A DNA stretch of 64,000 nt. Source: JBKEDF01 sp047975325. Its GTDB lineage: Bacteria > Pseudomonadota > Alphaproteobacteria > Rhodobacterales > Rhodobacteraceae. Both the position numbers and the translations under genes were made by a program. Within the stretch, counting starts at the first letter, position 1; each line of letters starts with the position of its first letter. The notes beneath the pieces were generated by a model. That model saw only the letters and a program-made list of their open reading frames with translations. It was not told the origin of the DNA and ran no database searches. The stretch lies in contig JBKEDF010000007.1 of assembly GCA_047975325.1 (NCBI GenBank), positions 30,708 to 94,707 of the forward strand, written 5' to 3'. Below, piece by piece: positions 1 through 9,167 of this stretch.

Positions 1-474
1 AATCGGTTTCTGACTGTTGTAGAAACTGCGCGCGCCGCTGTCGTAATAGGCCAGACCGACCAGATCATGATTGGAGAAGGCATCAAGGATCTCCTGTCCA
101 ATCGGGCCATCGGTTACCTTGTGCATATGTTCGATCGAACGGAAAATATAGGGCAGGGAGACGACCTTGGTTTCCTCGATGATATTGTTGAACGGGCCGA
201 TCGAGGTGCGCAACATGTCGATCACGCCGAACTGCGTCTGTTCGATGGTATCCTTTTCCTCACCCAGCTGGGCGGAATGGAAGACTTCGATGCAAAGCCG
301 CCCTTCGGTGCGTTCCTCCAGCAGCTTGCCCATGTATTTCACTGCCTCGATGGTCGGAAACCCGTCCGGATGGGTGTCGGCGGAACGCAGTGTGGTTTCA
401 CAAGCCGCGAAAGCCGCTGGCGCCATGGCCGCCGAGGCCAAGAGGGCTGCCGCCAGATTCTTCATGTAACGCAT
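1..474 (-). CDS. TRAP transporter solute-binding protein DctP family, 3' part beyond the window
   Basis: This is the N-terminal ~158 residues of a periplasmic solute-binding protein of the DctP type. Such proteins deliver organic acids or sugar acids to a TRAP membrane complex. The start at 474 has a GGAGG seven bases upstream, and the N-terminus is a signal peptide ending near AMAPAAFA. Family-typical text follows: a [12 protein letters not shown] stretch, then [12 protein letters not shown], then GPFNNI. The C-terminal half lies beyond base 1. The gene sits 22 bases after uxaC on the same strand, so one transcript is likely, and by context the ligand may be a hexuronate. The family call is firm; the ligand is inferred from position only. 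Confidence 0.85.
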   Translation of the reverse strand, partial: MRYMKNLAAALLASAAMAPAAFAACETTLRSADTHPDGFPTIEAVKYMGKLLEERTEGRLCIEVFHSAQLGEEKDTIEQTQFGVIDMLRTSIGPFNNIIEETKVVSLPYIFRSIEHMHKVTDGPIGQEILDAFSNHDLVGLAYYDSGARSFYNSQKPI

Positions 475-496
475 TGATATTCCTCCCATAGGATTT

Positions 497-1903
497 TTAT
501 AACCGGTAGGCTTCCTTTGCCAGCCGGTAGGTCAGGTCATGGGCCACTTCATGGGCCTCGGTTTCATCCAGCCGTCCGCTGGCCACCAGCGTTGCCAGAT
601 AGGCGCAATCCACCCGCCGCGCGACATCGTGGCGCGCCGGTATGGACAAGAAGGCGCGGGTGTCATCATTGAAACCCACGGTATTGTAAAACCCTGCCGT
701 CTCCGTCGTCAGTTCGCGAAAACGGCGCATTCCATCGGCACTGTCAAAGAACCACCAGGCCGGACCCAGCCTGAGGCAGGGATAAACCCCGGCCAGCGGT
801 GCCAGTTCACGGCCATAGGCGGTTTCATCCAGAGTAAAGAGGATGATCGAAAGCCTCGGGTCATGCCCCACGGCATTCAGCAACGGGCGCAGCGCCTGCA
901 CGTAATCCGTCCGTCGCGGAATATCGAACCCCTTGTCGCGGCCATAGGTGGCCATGATCCGGTCGGAATGGTTACGGAAGGATCCGGGATGGATTTGCAG
1001 GATCAGCCCGTCTTCGCAGCTCATCCGCGCCATTTCGGTCAGCATCTGACCCCGGAAGGCATCCTTTTCTTCTGCCGTCCCCTCACCTCGCAACATCCTG
1101 CGGAAAAGGGCGGCCGCCTCTGCCTGCGGCAGATCTTCCGTGCGTGCGGAAGGGTGGCCATGATCGGAGGAGGTTGCCCCAAGTTCCCTGAAATAGGCCC
1201 GCCGCGCGCGATGTGCATTCAGGTAGCCGGGCCAACTGCCGGTATTTTCCCCTGTCAGATCACCCAGTTGCGCCACGTTTTCCGCAAAGCCCGGAAAATC
1301 GGGATCGACCACCGCATCGGGCCGATAGGCCGGGATCACCCGCCCGTGCCAGCCGCTGTCGCGGATCGCCTTGTGCCAGCGCAGATCATCCAATGCCGAA
1401 TCGGTCGTCGAAATTGCCTCGATCCCGAAACGATCATAAAGCGCGCGGGGACGAAACTCCGGCAGGGTCAGCTTCTCGGCGATGAAATCATAGGTTTCAT
1501 CGGCGGTTGCGGCTGAAATCGGCCGGGTCAATCCGAGAATCTGCTGAAAGGAATGATCAAGCCAGAGTCGCGATGGCGTCCCACGTAAAAGATGATAGTT
1601 AGCCGCAAAAACCCGCCAGATTTTGCGCCCGTCGGTTTCCGTCTTCCCACCGTCCGCGCGTGGTACGCCCAGCGTTTCAAGCGCAATTCCCTGGCTGTGC
1701 AGCATACGGAAAACATAGTGATCAGGCGTCACGAAAAGCTGTGCGGGATCGGGAAAAGCCGCGTCTTCGGCATACCAGCGCGGTTCGGTATGGCCATGCG
1801 GGCTGATGATGGGCAGGCCCTTTATGCCGTCATAAAGTACCCGTGCCAGATCACGGGCGCGGCCCTCAAGCGGAAACAGACGATCCGGGTCGAGCAGCGC
1901 CAT
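497..1903 (-). CDS. uxaC: Glucuronate (uronate) isomerase UxaC
   Basis: UxaC interconverts D-glucuronate and D-fructuronate, or D-galacturonate and D-tagaturonate, in the cytoplasm as the first step of hexuronate breakdown. The 468-residue length is normal. The N-terminal SPHGHTEP segment carries the metal-binding His-x-His of this amidohydrolase-fold family, and the C-terminal [13 protein letters not shown] and GFNDDTR segments are typical. The start at 1903 has GGAAGG upstream. The gene is divergent from a GntR-family regulator and is followed by a TRAP solute-binding gene, which suggests a uronate uptake and degradation unit. Confidence 0.95.
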   Translation of the reverse strand: MALLDPDRLFPLEGRARDLARVLYDGIKGLPIISPHGHTEPRWYAEDAAFPDPAQLFVTPDHYVFRMLHSQGIALETLGVPRADGGKTETDGRKIWRVFAANYHLLRGTPSRLWLDHSFQQILGLTRPISAATADETYDFIAEKLTLPEFRPRALYDRFGIEAISTTDSALDDLRWHKAIRDSGWHGRVIPAYRPDAVVDPDFPGFAENVAQLGDLTGENTGSWPGYLNAHRARRAYFRELGATSSDHGHPSARTEDLPQAEAAALFRRMLRGEGTAEEKDAFRGQMLTEMARMSCEDGLILQIHPGSFRNHSDRIMATYGRDKGFDIPRRTDYVQALRPLLNAVGHDPRLSIILFTLDETAYGRELAPLAGVYPCLRLGPAWWFFDSADGMRRFRELTTETAGFYNTVGFNDDTRAFLSIPARHDVARRVDCAYLATLVASGRLDETEAHEVAHDLTYRLAKEAYRL

Positions 1904-1957
1904 GGGTCTTGACCTTCCGAAGATAAAAACTTTGCGGATCGACCCATCTCGGTGATA

Positions 1958-1971
1958 AGTCTGTCCAGACT
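1958..1971. promoter_or_regulatory. Perfect palindrome, candidate GntR operator
   Basis: The sequence AGTCTG-TC-CAGACT is a perfect 6-bp inverted repeat with a 2-base centre. It lies in the ~100-base space between the divergent uxaC and GntR genes, a usual place for the binding site of the adjacent regulator. Its function is inferred. Confidence 0.4.
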
Positions 1972-1975
1972 ATTA

Positions 1976-1988
1976 TGGTAGTATCCCA
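1976..1988. promoter_or_regulatory. TGGTAGTATCCCA imperfect palindrome, second candidate GntR operator
   Basis: TGGTA...TCCCA has outer TGG/CCA symmetry resembling the TGGTNNNACCA-type sites bound by FadR/UxuR-like GntR regulators. It starts five bases after the 1958-1971 palindrome and lies just before the regulator start at 2008. Either site, or both, could be the operator. Confidence 0.35.
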
Positions 1989-2007
1989 AAACTGTCAACG
2001 AGCCCTG

Positions 2008-2715
2008 ATGCCCGAAACACCAAACCTTCAAGCGGCTGAGGCGGCCCCCCGGTTTCTGATTGCCGATCAGGTACAGAAAAGCCTGCTTGCTGCCATTGTC
2101 ACGTTGGAACTGCCGCCCGGGACGCGGATTTCCGAGGCTGAAATCGCGGCGCGAATGGAAGTGTCACGCCAACCCGTGCGGGATGCGTTCTTTCGTCTTT
2201 CGCAACAGGGCTTTCTGGTCATTCAGCCGCAGCGCGCAACGAAAGTGTCGCTGATTGATCCGCAGGCGGTGATGCAGGCCCGTTTCATCCGCGCCGCGAT
2301 CGAGGCGGAAATTGCACGAATCGCCTGCACGCGGCTGGATGATGGGGATCTGTCTGCGCTGGAAGACATCCTTGATGCGCAGCGCAGCGCGGCCGGGGCC
2401 GGACAGGACCTGCAATTCATGGAACTGGATGAGGCATTTCACCGTGAACTTTGCCTTCGTTCGGGTCATGAACATGCCTGGGCCGCCATTCAGGAAAACA
2501 AGCCCCATATGGATCGCGTGCGTTTTCTGTCGCTCAGCTTCGGTGCGCCGGAGGTGCTGGCAGGCCATGTCGCGGTCATGGCGGCGATAAAGGCACGCGA
2601 TACGACCCGCGCCATGGCGGAGATGCGGGCCCACCTGAGCCGGATCAAAACCGATATTCACCGTATCCGCGCCGGGCATCCGCGCTATTTCGTGGCCGAA
2701 AGTGGTGCGCAGTAA
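2008..2715 (+). CDS. GntR-family transcriptional regulator (FadR/FCD type)
   Basis: The product of ~235 residues has an N-terminal winged helix, including LPPGTRISEAEIAARMEVSR then QPVRDAFFRLSQQGFL. A helical FCD ligand domain follows, with the metal-site-type residues of this class (EIARIA, LDEAFHRELC, HVAVMAAI, MRAHLSRI). I chose the ATG at 2008; an upstream ATG at 1975 would overlap the candidate operator. The gene is divergent from uxaC, so it most likely controls the uronate genes, probably as a repressor released by a sugar acid. The family is clear; target and ligand are inferred from position. Confidence 0.85.
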   Translation: MPETPNLQAAEAAPRFLIADQVQKSLLAAIVTLELPPGTRISEAEIAARMEVSRQPVRDAFFRLSQQGFLVIQPQRATKVSLIDPQAVMQARFIRAAIEAEIARIACTRLDDGDLSALEDILDAQRSAAGAGQDLQFMELDEAFHRELCLRSGHEHAWAAIQENKPHMDRVRFLSLSFGAPEVLAGHVAVMAAIKARDTTRAMAEMRAHLSRIKTDIHRIRAGHPRYFVAESGAQ

Positions 2716-2760
2716 TCCCGGGGCAAGGGGGATCAGTCCCGTATTGTGGCTTCCACCCGG

Positions 2761-2788
2761 TTGAAATATCGCCTGACGACTTTATTAT
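2761..2788 (+). promoter_or_regulatory. Candidate sigma-70 promoter upstream of the cyclo-ligase gene
   Basis: TTGAAA at 2761-2766 and TATTAT at 2783-2788 are separated by 16 bases. Transcription would start near 2795 and give a leader of ~110 bases before the next gene. This is a motif match only. Confidence 0.4.
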
Positions 2789-2794
2789 GATTAT

Positions 2795-2906
2795 GTAGTC
2801 GGGCTGTAACCTTTTGATTTTACGCTAATGCTATGCAAATTTGGTCATTAAATTTGCTTCCGTCAGCTATGTCTTGGGGCGCAAGTTGTTCGATTCGGTC
2901 GAATCT
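2795..2906 (+). other. Structured leader with two inverted repeats before the cyclo-ligase gene
   Basis: The leader holds two perfect inverted repeats. GCAAATTT/AAATTTGC with a 7-base loop is at 2835-2857, and GATTCG/CGAATC with a 2-base centre is at 2892-2905. The region is AT-richer than its neighbours. In many proteobacteria the 6S RNA gene lies just upstream of ygfA; I cannot show a 6S fold here, so this stays an unassigned structured leader. Confidence 0.35.
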
Positions 2907-3560
2907 ATGGGGGGAATGGATTTGTCACGCGAGGATGAATCATCCGAACCCTGTTTCGCGCATCTGCTGGTGGATGGTCATGTGGTTGACCCCGAAACGC
3001 GGCGTGATGTCACACGGTTCCGACAGGCAGAACGCAAGCGGCTTTACGCGGCACGCAAGAAGCTGACGCCAGAGGCGCGCAAACAGGGTGAGATGCGTAT
3101 TTCGGCCGCGCTCGATCGGGAACTTCCCGATCTTCGGGGGCAGGTGGTTGCCGCCTATTGGCCGATCCGGGGGGAGCCTGACCTGCGGGGCTGGATGGCG
3201 GCGGCTGTTCAGCGCGGTGCGCGAATTGCGCTTCCGGTTGTGGTTGTCCGCGATGCGCCTTTGGAATTTCACGAATGGGCACCCGGTATCGCGATGGCGC
3301 GGGGAATATGGGGTATCCCCGTTCCGGCGCAAGCACACCCGGTTCAGCCGCAGATTGTTATCGCGCCGCTTCTTGGGGTGGATGCGGAACGTTTCCGTCT
3401 TGGCAATGGCGGTGGGTATTATGATCGCAGCCTCGTACGGCTTTCCAAAACGCATGTGATCGGGGTCGGTCACGCCTTTTCGCGGATCAAGACGATCTTC
3501 CCCTTGCCCTGGGATGTTCCGATGCATCGCGTGGTCCTGGATGATGGCACAATCTGGTAG
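2907..3560 (+). CDS. 5-formyltetrahydrofolate cyclo-ligase family protein (YgfA/MTHFS)
   Basis: Members convert 5-formyl-THF to 5,10-methenyl-THF with ATP in folate recycling. The diagnostic nucleotide-site motif GNGGGYYDRSL lies near the C-terminus, and the conserved N-terminal basic helix (RKRLYAARKKL) is present. About 35-40 residues before that helix (PCFAHLLVDG then VVDP) form an extension that I recall in many alpha- and betaproteobacterial members. Start choice is uncertain: ATG 2907 is used here, ATG 2916 is also possible, and a TTG frame continues to 2841. The gene stands alone. Confidence 0.8.
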   Translation: MGGMDLSREDESSEPCFAHLLVDGHVVDPETRRDVTRFRQAERKRLYAARKKLTPEARKQGEMRISAALDRELPDLRGQVVAAYWPIRGEPDLRGWMAAAVQRGARIALPVVVVRDAPLEFHEWAPGIAMARGIWGIPVPAQAHPVQPQIVIAPLLGVDAERFRLGNGGGYYDRSLVRLSKTHVIGVGHAFSRIKTIFPLPWDVPMHRVVLDDGTIW

Positions 3561-3993
3561 CATCGGGGCCGGGAAACGTAATTTCCCCGTCAGTATGACA
3601 GATAAACCATTGTCTTTAGGCCCGGCCTGCCATTATGTTCGAAAACGGCGCCCGTCATGATCCTGTCATGATGCGGCGCGGAAAGTTTCATGCTTTGACA
3701 TGGCCCGGATGTGACGAAAAACATCTTCCATGGGATAGCAATCACCGGCTGAAAAGCCAAAACATGCCTGTCAGATCAGTGATTTGAGGGCCTTTATTCA
3801 GGAATGCCCCAGGGCATTCAGGATTGAACCGCGATGCGAAACGCAGAACAGAACAGGTGGAAGGATCCCGGCCCCGGATGGGCCGCCCGCACCGGTCTGT
3901 CGTGTTTCCACGCCCAGACAAGCCACCACGGAGGATATTCAGTCGTACCGGTTTTTCCGGTTCGACGGGGATCTCCGGGTGCGATGGACCGGA
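3561..3993 (+). other. 433-base gap and probable long rne leader
   Basis: I see no convincing gene here. A hairpin GGGAAA/TTTCCC (3571-3587) lies just after the cyclo-ligase stop but has no T-run. The octamer GTCATGAT occurs twice close together near 3655-3671. TTGACA at 3695-3700 is a possible -35 element without a good -10 partner. A long 5' leader is common for rne genes and often serves autoregulation; no specific fold could be assigned. Confidence 0.4.
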
Positions 3994-6940
3994 ATGGCAA
4001 AGAAAATGTTGATCGATGCCACCCACGCGGAAGAAACGCGTGTGGTGGTGGTGGATGGAAACAAGGTCGAGGAGTTTGATTTCGAAACCGCCAGCAAGCG
4101 CCAGCTTGCAGGCAATATCTATCTGGCAAAGGTAACACGGGTCGAGCCCTCGCTCCAGGCGGCCTTTGTCGATTATGGCGGGAACCGGCACGGTTTTCTC
4201 GCCTTCGCCGAAATTCATCCCGACTATTATCAGATCCCCGTGGCGGACCGGAAGGCGCTCCTTGATGAGGAACGCGCCATGGCCCGGGCGGAGGAAGATG
4301 ATGAAAAGGTAAAACCCGCGCGGCGCCGTCGTTCGCGTGCGGCAAAGGCGGAAACCACGAAATCCAACGACGAATTGCGCACCGCCGAAGTCGGTAGCAT
4401 GGAAGTGGTGGATCTTGGTGGCGATGAGGAGGAGCTCAATGCCCCCCCCCTGATCGATACGGCGGAACAATCGGAAGAAGCACCGCAGGAATCAGGTGAA
4501 ACGCAGGCCGTGCCAGAAGGGGCATCCCCATCCAGTACGGAGGAAGCCCCGCCTGCAGGGGGCACCACCGAAGTGGCGGAGGATGGTGCCGCCGATACTG
4601 ATGCGCAGCCTTCGGTGGAAACCGGCGAGGCGCCCGAACCTGTCGAATCTGAAGCCGCCGAAAATGGCGATGACGATGATGAGGCAGAACCCTATCGCGC
4701 TGTCGATAATGCTTCCGAAACCGATGCCAGCATCGAATCGGTCGCGGATGAGGATGTTTCCGAAGAAATCCGTCGCCCGCGCCGTCCGCGCGCGCCGCTA
4801 CAAGATACAGGAGGTCATCAAGGTCCGGCAGATCATGCTGGTCCAGGTGGTCAAGGAGGAACGCGGCAACAAGGGTGCAGCGCTGACGACCTACCTGTCG
4901 CTGGCGGGCCGCTATTGCGTGCTCATGCCCAATACCGCGCGTGGCGGTGGGATCAGCCGCAAGATCACCCAGGCTAATGACCGCAAGAAGCTGAAGGAAA
5001 TCGCCGCTGAAATTCAGGTGCCGGATGGGGCAGGGCTTATCATCCGCACGGCGGGTGCCAAGCGGACCAAACCCGAGATCCGCCGCGATTACGAATATCT
5101 GCTGCGGCTTTGGGAACAGATCCGTGATCTGACGCTGAAAAGCATCGCGCCCGCCCCGATCTATGCCGAAGGCGACCTGATCAAACGGTCAATTCGCGAT
5201 CTTTACAGTCGTGAGATCGAGGAGGTCCTGGTTGAAGGTGCCGAAGGTTACCGTGTGGCAAAGGATTTCATGCGGATGATCATGCCGAGCCATGCCAAGG
5301 CTGTGCAGCCTTATAATGATCCGGTGCCGCTTTTTGCGCGTTATCAGGTCGAAAGCTATCTCGGGGGCATGTTCAATCCGGTCGTGCAGCTCAAATCCGG
5401 CGGTTATATTGTGATCGGGATCACCGAAGCGCTGGTTGCGATCGATGTGAACTCCGGCCGGGCCACCAAGGAAGGCTCGATCGAGGAAACCGCACTCAAG
5501 ACCAATCTGGAGGCTGCCGAGGAAGTTGCGCGCCAGCTTCGCCTGCGGGACCTTGCCGGGCTTATCGTGATCGATTTCATCGACATGGAAGAAAGACGCA
5601 ACAATACCGCCGTGGAAAAGCGGCTGAAGGACAAGCTCAAGACCGACCGCGCGCGTATCCAGGTGGGCCGCATTTCCGGTTTTGGCCTGCTGGAGATGAG
5701 CCGCCAGCGGTTGCGGCCGGGGATGCTGGAATCCACCACCCAGCCTTGCCCGCATTGCCATGGCACCGGGTTGATCCGGTCCGATGACAGTCTGGCGCTG
5801 ACCATCCTGCGTGCGTTGGAGGAGGAAGGTACGCGGAAACGGGCGCGTGAGGTTCTGCTGAAGGCACCGATTGCGGTGGTGAATTTCCTGATCAACCAGA
5901 AACGCGAACATGTTGCGCTGATAGAGGCGCGTTATGGGCTTTCGGTGCGTATTGAGGCCGATCCCGCGCTGGTCAGCCCCGATTTCGCGATTGAGAAATT
6001 CAAGACCGCGACGCGCAGTGTGCCGGAGCTTTCCGCTGCCATATCGGGCAATCCCGCGCTGATGGGCGCAGTCGCCGATGATATCGAGGATCCCGAGATC
6101 CCTGATGAACTTGCCGAAGAGGTGACAGAGACGCGCGAGGAGGGCGAGGGCAATGGCTCCGGCCGCAAGAAGCGCCGTCGTCGGCGTCGTCGGCGTGGTT
6201 CCGGTGGCAATGGCGAAGGGCAGGAACAGAATGGCGATGCCGTTTCAGAAGATCAGTCCGCTGTGACCTCGCCGGATGAAACCGGTGACGCCTCATCCGA
6301 TGGTACAGGGGAAACACCTGCGACGGCCGAGGAGGCGGATAGCCCGGCTGAAACGGTGACAGCGGATGCCGGGGCCGAAACGCCCGTTTCCGAAGAGGCC
6401 CCGACGCCGAAAAAACGTACACGGAAACCCCGGACAAAAGTTGCAGCCACCGAAGCCCCGGTCGAATCAGAAGCCACCATATCCGAGGCGCCTGCCGCCA
6501 TGGCTGAGGCGGATTCTGCCGAATTAACCCCCGCCGATGCTGCCGGGGAAAAACCCAAACCCAAGCGGGCGCGCAAGCCGCGGGTAACCAAGGCCAAGGC
6601 GGAAAAGGATGCCGCTGACAAACCGGCCGCTGCAAAAACCTCATCGCGGAAATCGGCGGCAAAGAAGCGCGCTGCGGACAAACCTGCCCCCGAGGCACCT
6701 GCAGAGGTTGAAATCACGCCGGAAATTGCCGCGAATCCGGTTCCCGAAACGGCTCCGGCTGCGATCAGTGAGGCAGGCGCGGCAGAACAGGGTGAGGCGC
6801 CGTTGGCTGCTGTTGTGGAAGCCCCGGCTGTTGCAGATGCAGCGGAGCCAGCGCCTGTGGCGAAAGAATCTGCGGCCCAGCCCGAAGCCGTGGCTGAAAA
6901 GAAACCGCGCCGTCGGGGCTGGTGGAATCTTGGCCGCTGA
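3994..6940 (+). CDS. rne: Ribonuclease E, interrupted by an apparent frameshift near 4780-4805
   Basis: RNase E is the endonuclease and scaffold of the RNA degradosome. The N-terminus (MAKKMLIDATHAEETRVVVV) and first half of the S1 domain read in one frame from 3994, followed by a ~170-residue acidic insertion. Near 4790, in a CGCGCGCC run, the coding sense moves to another frame, beginning RYKIQEVIKVRQIMLVQVV, and stays open to 6940. The second frame carries the S1 end, the catalytic AIDVNSG and IDFIDM segments, the zinc-link CPHCHG, an Arg-rich patch and the C-terminal RRRGWW motif. In Caulobacter such a GWW binds PNPase. Summed length is ~980 residues, normal for alphaproteobacteria. A one-base extra (or two-base missing) sequence error is the likeliest cause, since intact rne is normally required. 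Confidence 0.88.
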
Positions 6941-6953
6941 AGTCATGCGATCT

Positions 6954-6990
6954 GGGCGGACAGGCTGAACTGAACCTCACCTGTCCGCCC
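6954..6990 (+). terminator. Strong hairpin after rne
   Basis: GGGCGGACAGG (6954-6964) pairs perfectly with CCTGTCCGCCC (6980-6990) across a 15-base loop, 13 bases past the rne stop. Only a weak T-rich tail follows, so it may act as a transcript-stabilising end as much as an intrinsic terminator. Confidence 0.6.
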
Positions 6991-7119
6991 GCCTTATATG
7001 CTTTCGTGACATGCCCCATTCTTTGGGCCTTGGGCCTGATGACCACGCCAATGTGACCGGATGCCCCGGTGACGCGGAGGCCAAGGCAGGTTAAGCCGGG
7101 ACGGCAAGATGAGGGAATG

Positions 7120-7869
7120 ATGGCCGGATTTGATCTGATCGATGCAGCACTTTTGCCCGCCATGCTGATCGCGATGGCAGGGGGCGTGCTTTCGTTCCTG
7201 TCGCCTTGCGTCTTGCCGATTGTCCCGCCCTATCTGGCCTATATGGGCGGGATTTCAATGGGGGAGATGCGGGAAGGCTCATCACGGCGGCGCGTTATCC
7301 TCCCGGCGTTGTTTTTTGTGCTGGGGCTTTCCACGGTCTTTCTTTTCCTGGGTTTTACGGCATCCCTTTTTGGGCAGTTGTTTCTTCAATATCAGGATGT
7401 TTTCTCAAAGATTTCAGGCTTGGTCGTAATCGTGTTCGGTCTGCATTTTCTGGGTCTTTTCCGGATACCCATGCTTGACCGAGAGGTCCGGATCGATGCC
7501 GGGGATCAAGGCGGTTCGGCGCTGGGGGCCTATCTTCTGGGTCTGGCCTTTGCCTTTGGCTGGACACCTTGTATCGGGCCGCAGCTTGGCGCGATCCTGA
7601 GCCTGGCCGCAACCGAAAGCAGCCCCACGCGGGGTACGCTGCTTTTGGGGATCTATGCATTTGGTCTTGGACTGCCCTTCCTGCTCTCCGCGATCTTCAT
7701 TGAACGGGCGATGGGGGTGATGGGGCGCCTCAAGCGCCATATGAAGACGATTGAACGTGCAATGGGTTCCCTGCTTATCGTGGTTGGCCTTGCATTGTTG
7801 ACAGGCGCATTTTCAGATTTTTCCTTCTATTTGCTGGAAACATTCCCCATCCTCAGCACTCTGGGGTGA
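7120..7869 (+). CDS. ccdA: Cytochrome c biogenesis protein CcdA (DsbD-type thiol transporter)
   Basis: CcdA passes reducing power from cytoplasmic thioredoxin across the inner membrane to periplasmic apocytochrome c thiol proteins. The ~249-residue product has about six membrane helices. The paired redox cysteines sit in LSFLSPCVLPIVPPYLAYM and GWTPCIGPQLGAIL, the two half-repeats typical of the family. GAGG at 7111 favours the second of two adjacent ATGs (7120). The gene stands alone between rne and the hydrolase/P450 pair; a link to the heme protein at 9164 is not implied. Confidence 0.92.
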   Translation: MAGFDLIDAALLPAMLIAMAGGVLSFLSPCVLPIVPPYLAYMGGISMGEMREGSSRRRVILPALFFVLGLSTVFLFLGFTASLFGQLFLQYQDVFSKISGLVVIVFGLHFLGLFRIPMLDREVRIDAGDQGGSALGAYLLGLAFAFGWTPCIGPQLGAILSLAATESSPTRGTLLLGIYAFGLGLPFLLSAIFIERAMGVMGRLKRHMKTIERAMGSLLIVVGLALLTGAFSDFSFYLLETFPILSTLG

Positions 7870-7934
7870 GACTGCCACGGCTTCGCCCGATTTTAATGCG
7901 ATTAGCCGGGGGATGATCGGCGAAAGGCTTGGAT

Positions 7935-9167
7935 ATGACTGATGTGAAGGACGAAGGTCAGGCGGTATTCCGGCGGAAGGTTTTCTATATCCCGGGCTAT
8001 GACCCCTTTCATCCGCGCCGCTATCGCGAACTTTATCGCAAGGAAGGACGCATGCAGGCGCGGATCTCCCGCTATGCCCTGGATCAGCGCCCGCTTGCTC
8101 GCAAGGGCCGCTATGGCTGGCAGGTTGAAGGCCAGATGGAAGGTGGACAGAGCCAGGTAGATATCGAGGTGCTGGTCTGGTCCGATATCGTGAAGGGATC
8201 AATGGGGCGTGGGATTGCCGCGACCTATCTGCAGCTCTGCCGGACTGCCTGGGCCTATATCGGATCCGGCGCGTTGTTCCGGCTGATGCTGTTGCGTAAG
8301 GGGCCGGTGATAGCGGCACTTTACCCGGTGATTTTCCTTCTTTTGCAGCTTTGCCTTGCCATCGTGGTTTTTGTCGCGGTTCTGGCTTTCAACCGTGCGG
8401 TTCTGCCTGCCCCCTATGGCACCATGATCGGTGTGGTTTGCGGTTTGCTGTGGGGTTATGGGCTGCTTTATCTTTTCCGGCGTCATGACCGTCGTTTCTT
8501 TGCCTATTACCTGATGCATGATTATGCGTTTTCCGCGCAAAAGAACGGGGCGAACCCGCCTGAGCTCGAAGCGCGGATGCGGGCCTTTGGCCGCTATATC
8601 ACTGAGGCTCTGGAAGGGGATTTTGATGAGGTGCTGGTGGTGGGGCATTCCTCTGGCGCGCATCTTGGCGTGTCGATCCTGGCAGATCTGATCCGAGCTG
8701 GCCTTCCGCGTAAAACGCCGCCCCTGTCCTTTCTGAGCCTGGGGCAGGTCGTGCCGATGCTGTCCTTCCTGCCGCGGGCTGACAGGCTGCGTGCCGATCT
8801 GAATTATCTGTGCCAGCGTGATGAAATCACCTGGGTTGATGTTACTGCCCCGGGTGATGGGTGCGCCTTTGCGCTATGCGATCCCGTTTCGGTATCGGGC
8901 GTTGCCCCGAAGGAAGGCAAGCGTTGGCCGCTGGTGATCTCGGCGGCCTTTACCCAGTCGCTTTCGGCCAAACGCTGGGCGGCATTGCGCAGGCGTTTCT
9001 TCCGGCTGCATTTCCAATATCTGTGTGCCTTTGATCATCCCAGGGGCTATGATTATTTTCGAATTACTGCCGGCCCGAAAACCCTGGGCGAACGGTATGC
9101 CGGGCGGGCTGCGTCCAAAAGCCGTATTGACCGTGCCGTCTCGGGATATACCAACATGGCGGCATGA
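7935..9167 (+). CDS. Membrane-anchored alpha/beta-hydrolase-like protein of unknown substrate
   Basis: The product has ~410 residues. A polar N-terminal part begins with FYIPGYDPFHPRRYRELY. Two hydrophobic segments around residues 125-150 and 157-180 follow. The C-terminal half contains VLVVGHSSGAHLG, a GxSxG nucleophile elbow near residue 238, and a late CAFDHPRGYDY stretch that could supply the catalytic His. This is the architecture of a serine hydrolase tethered to the inner membrane. ATG 7935 has an AAGG seven bases upstream. The stop overlaps the P450 start in ATGA, so the two are translationally coupled and may share a lipid or steroid-like substrate. Function is inferred only to the level of serine hydrolase. 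Confidence 0.6.
   Translation: MTDVKDEGQAVFRRKVFYIPGYDPFHPRRYRELYRKEGRMQARISRYALDQRPLARKGRYGWQVEGQMEGGQSQVDIEVLVWSDIVKGSMGRGIAATYLQLCRTAWAYIGSGALFRLMLLRKGPVIAALYPVIFLLLQLCLAIVVFVAVLAFNRAVLPAPYGTMIGVVCGLLWGYGLLYLFRRHDRRFFAYYLMHDYAFSAQKNGANPPELEARMRAFGRYITEALEGDFDEVLVVGHSSGAHLGVSILADLIRAGLPRKTPPLSFLSLGQVVPMLSFLPRADRLRADLNYLCQRDEITWVDVTAPGDGCAFALCDPVSVSGVAPKEGKRWPLVISAAFTQSLSAKRWAALRRRFFRLHFQYLCAFDHPRGYDYFRITAGPKTLGERYAGRAASKSRIDRAVSGYTNMAA

Noticed and set aside
539..1516. A 325-codon open frame opposite uxaC
   Set aside because: No recognisable domain is seen, and it lies fully inside a confident uxaC gene.
2795..2960. 6S RNA gene upstream of the cyclo-ligase gene
   Set aside because: The location fits, but I could not build the long closing stem and central bubble, so it is not called as an RNA gene.
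4496..4780. The early part of the second rne frame as real protein
   Set aside because: It is a Met/Arg/Pro-rich shadow, while the first frame gives the expected acidic linker. The frame change must lie near 4780-4805, not at the nine-C run.
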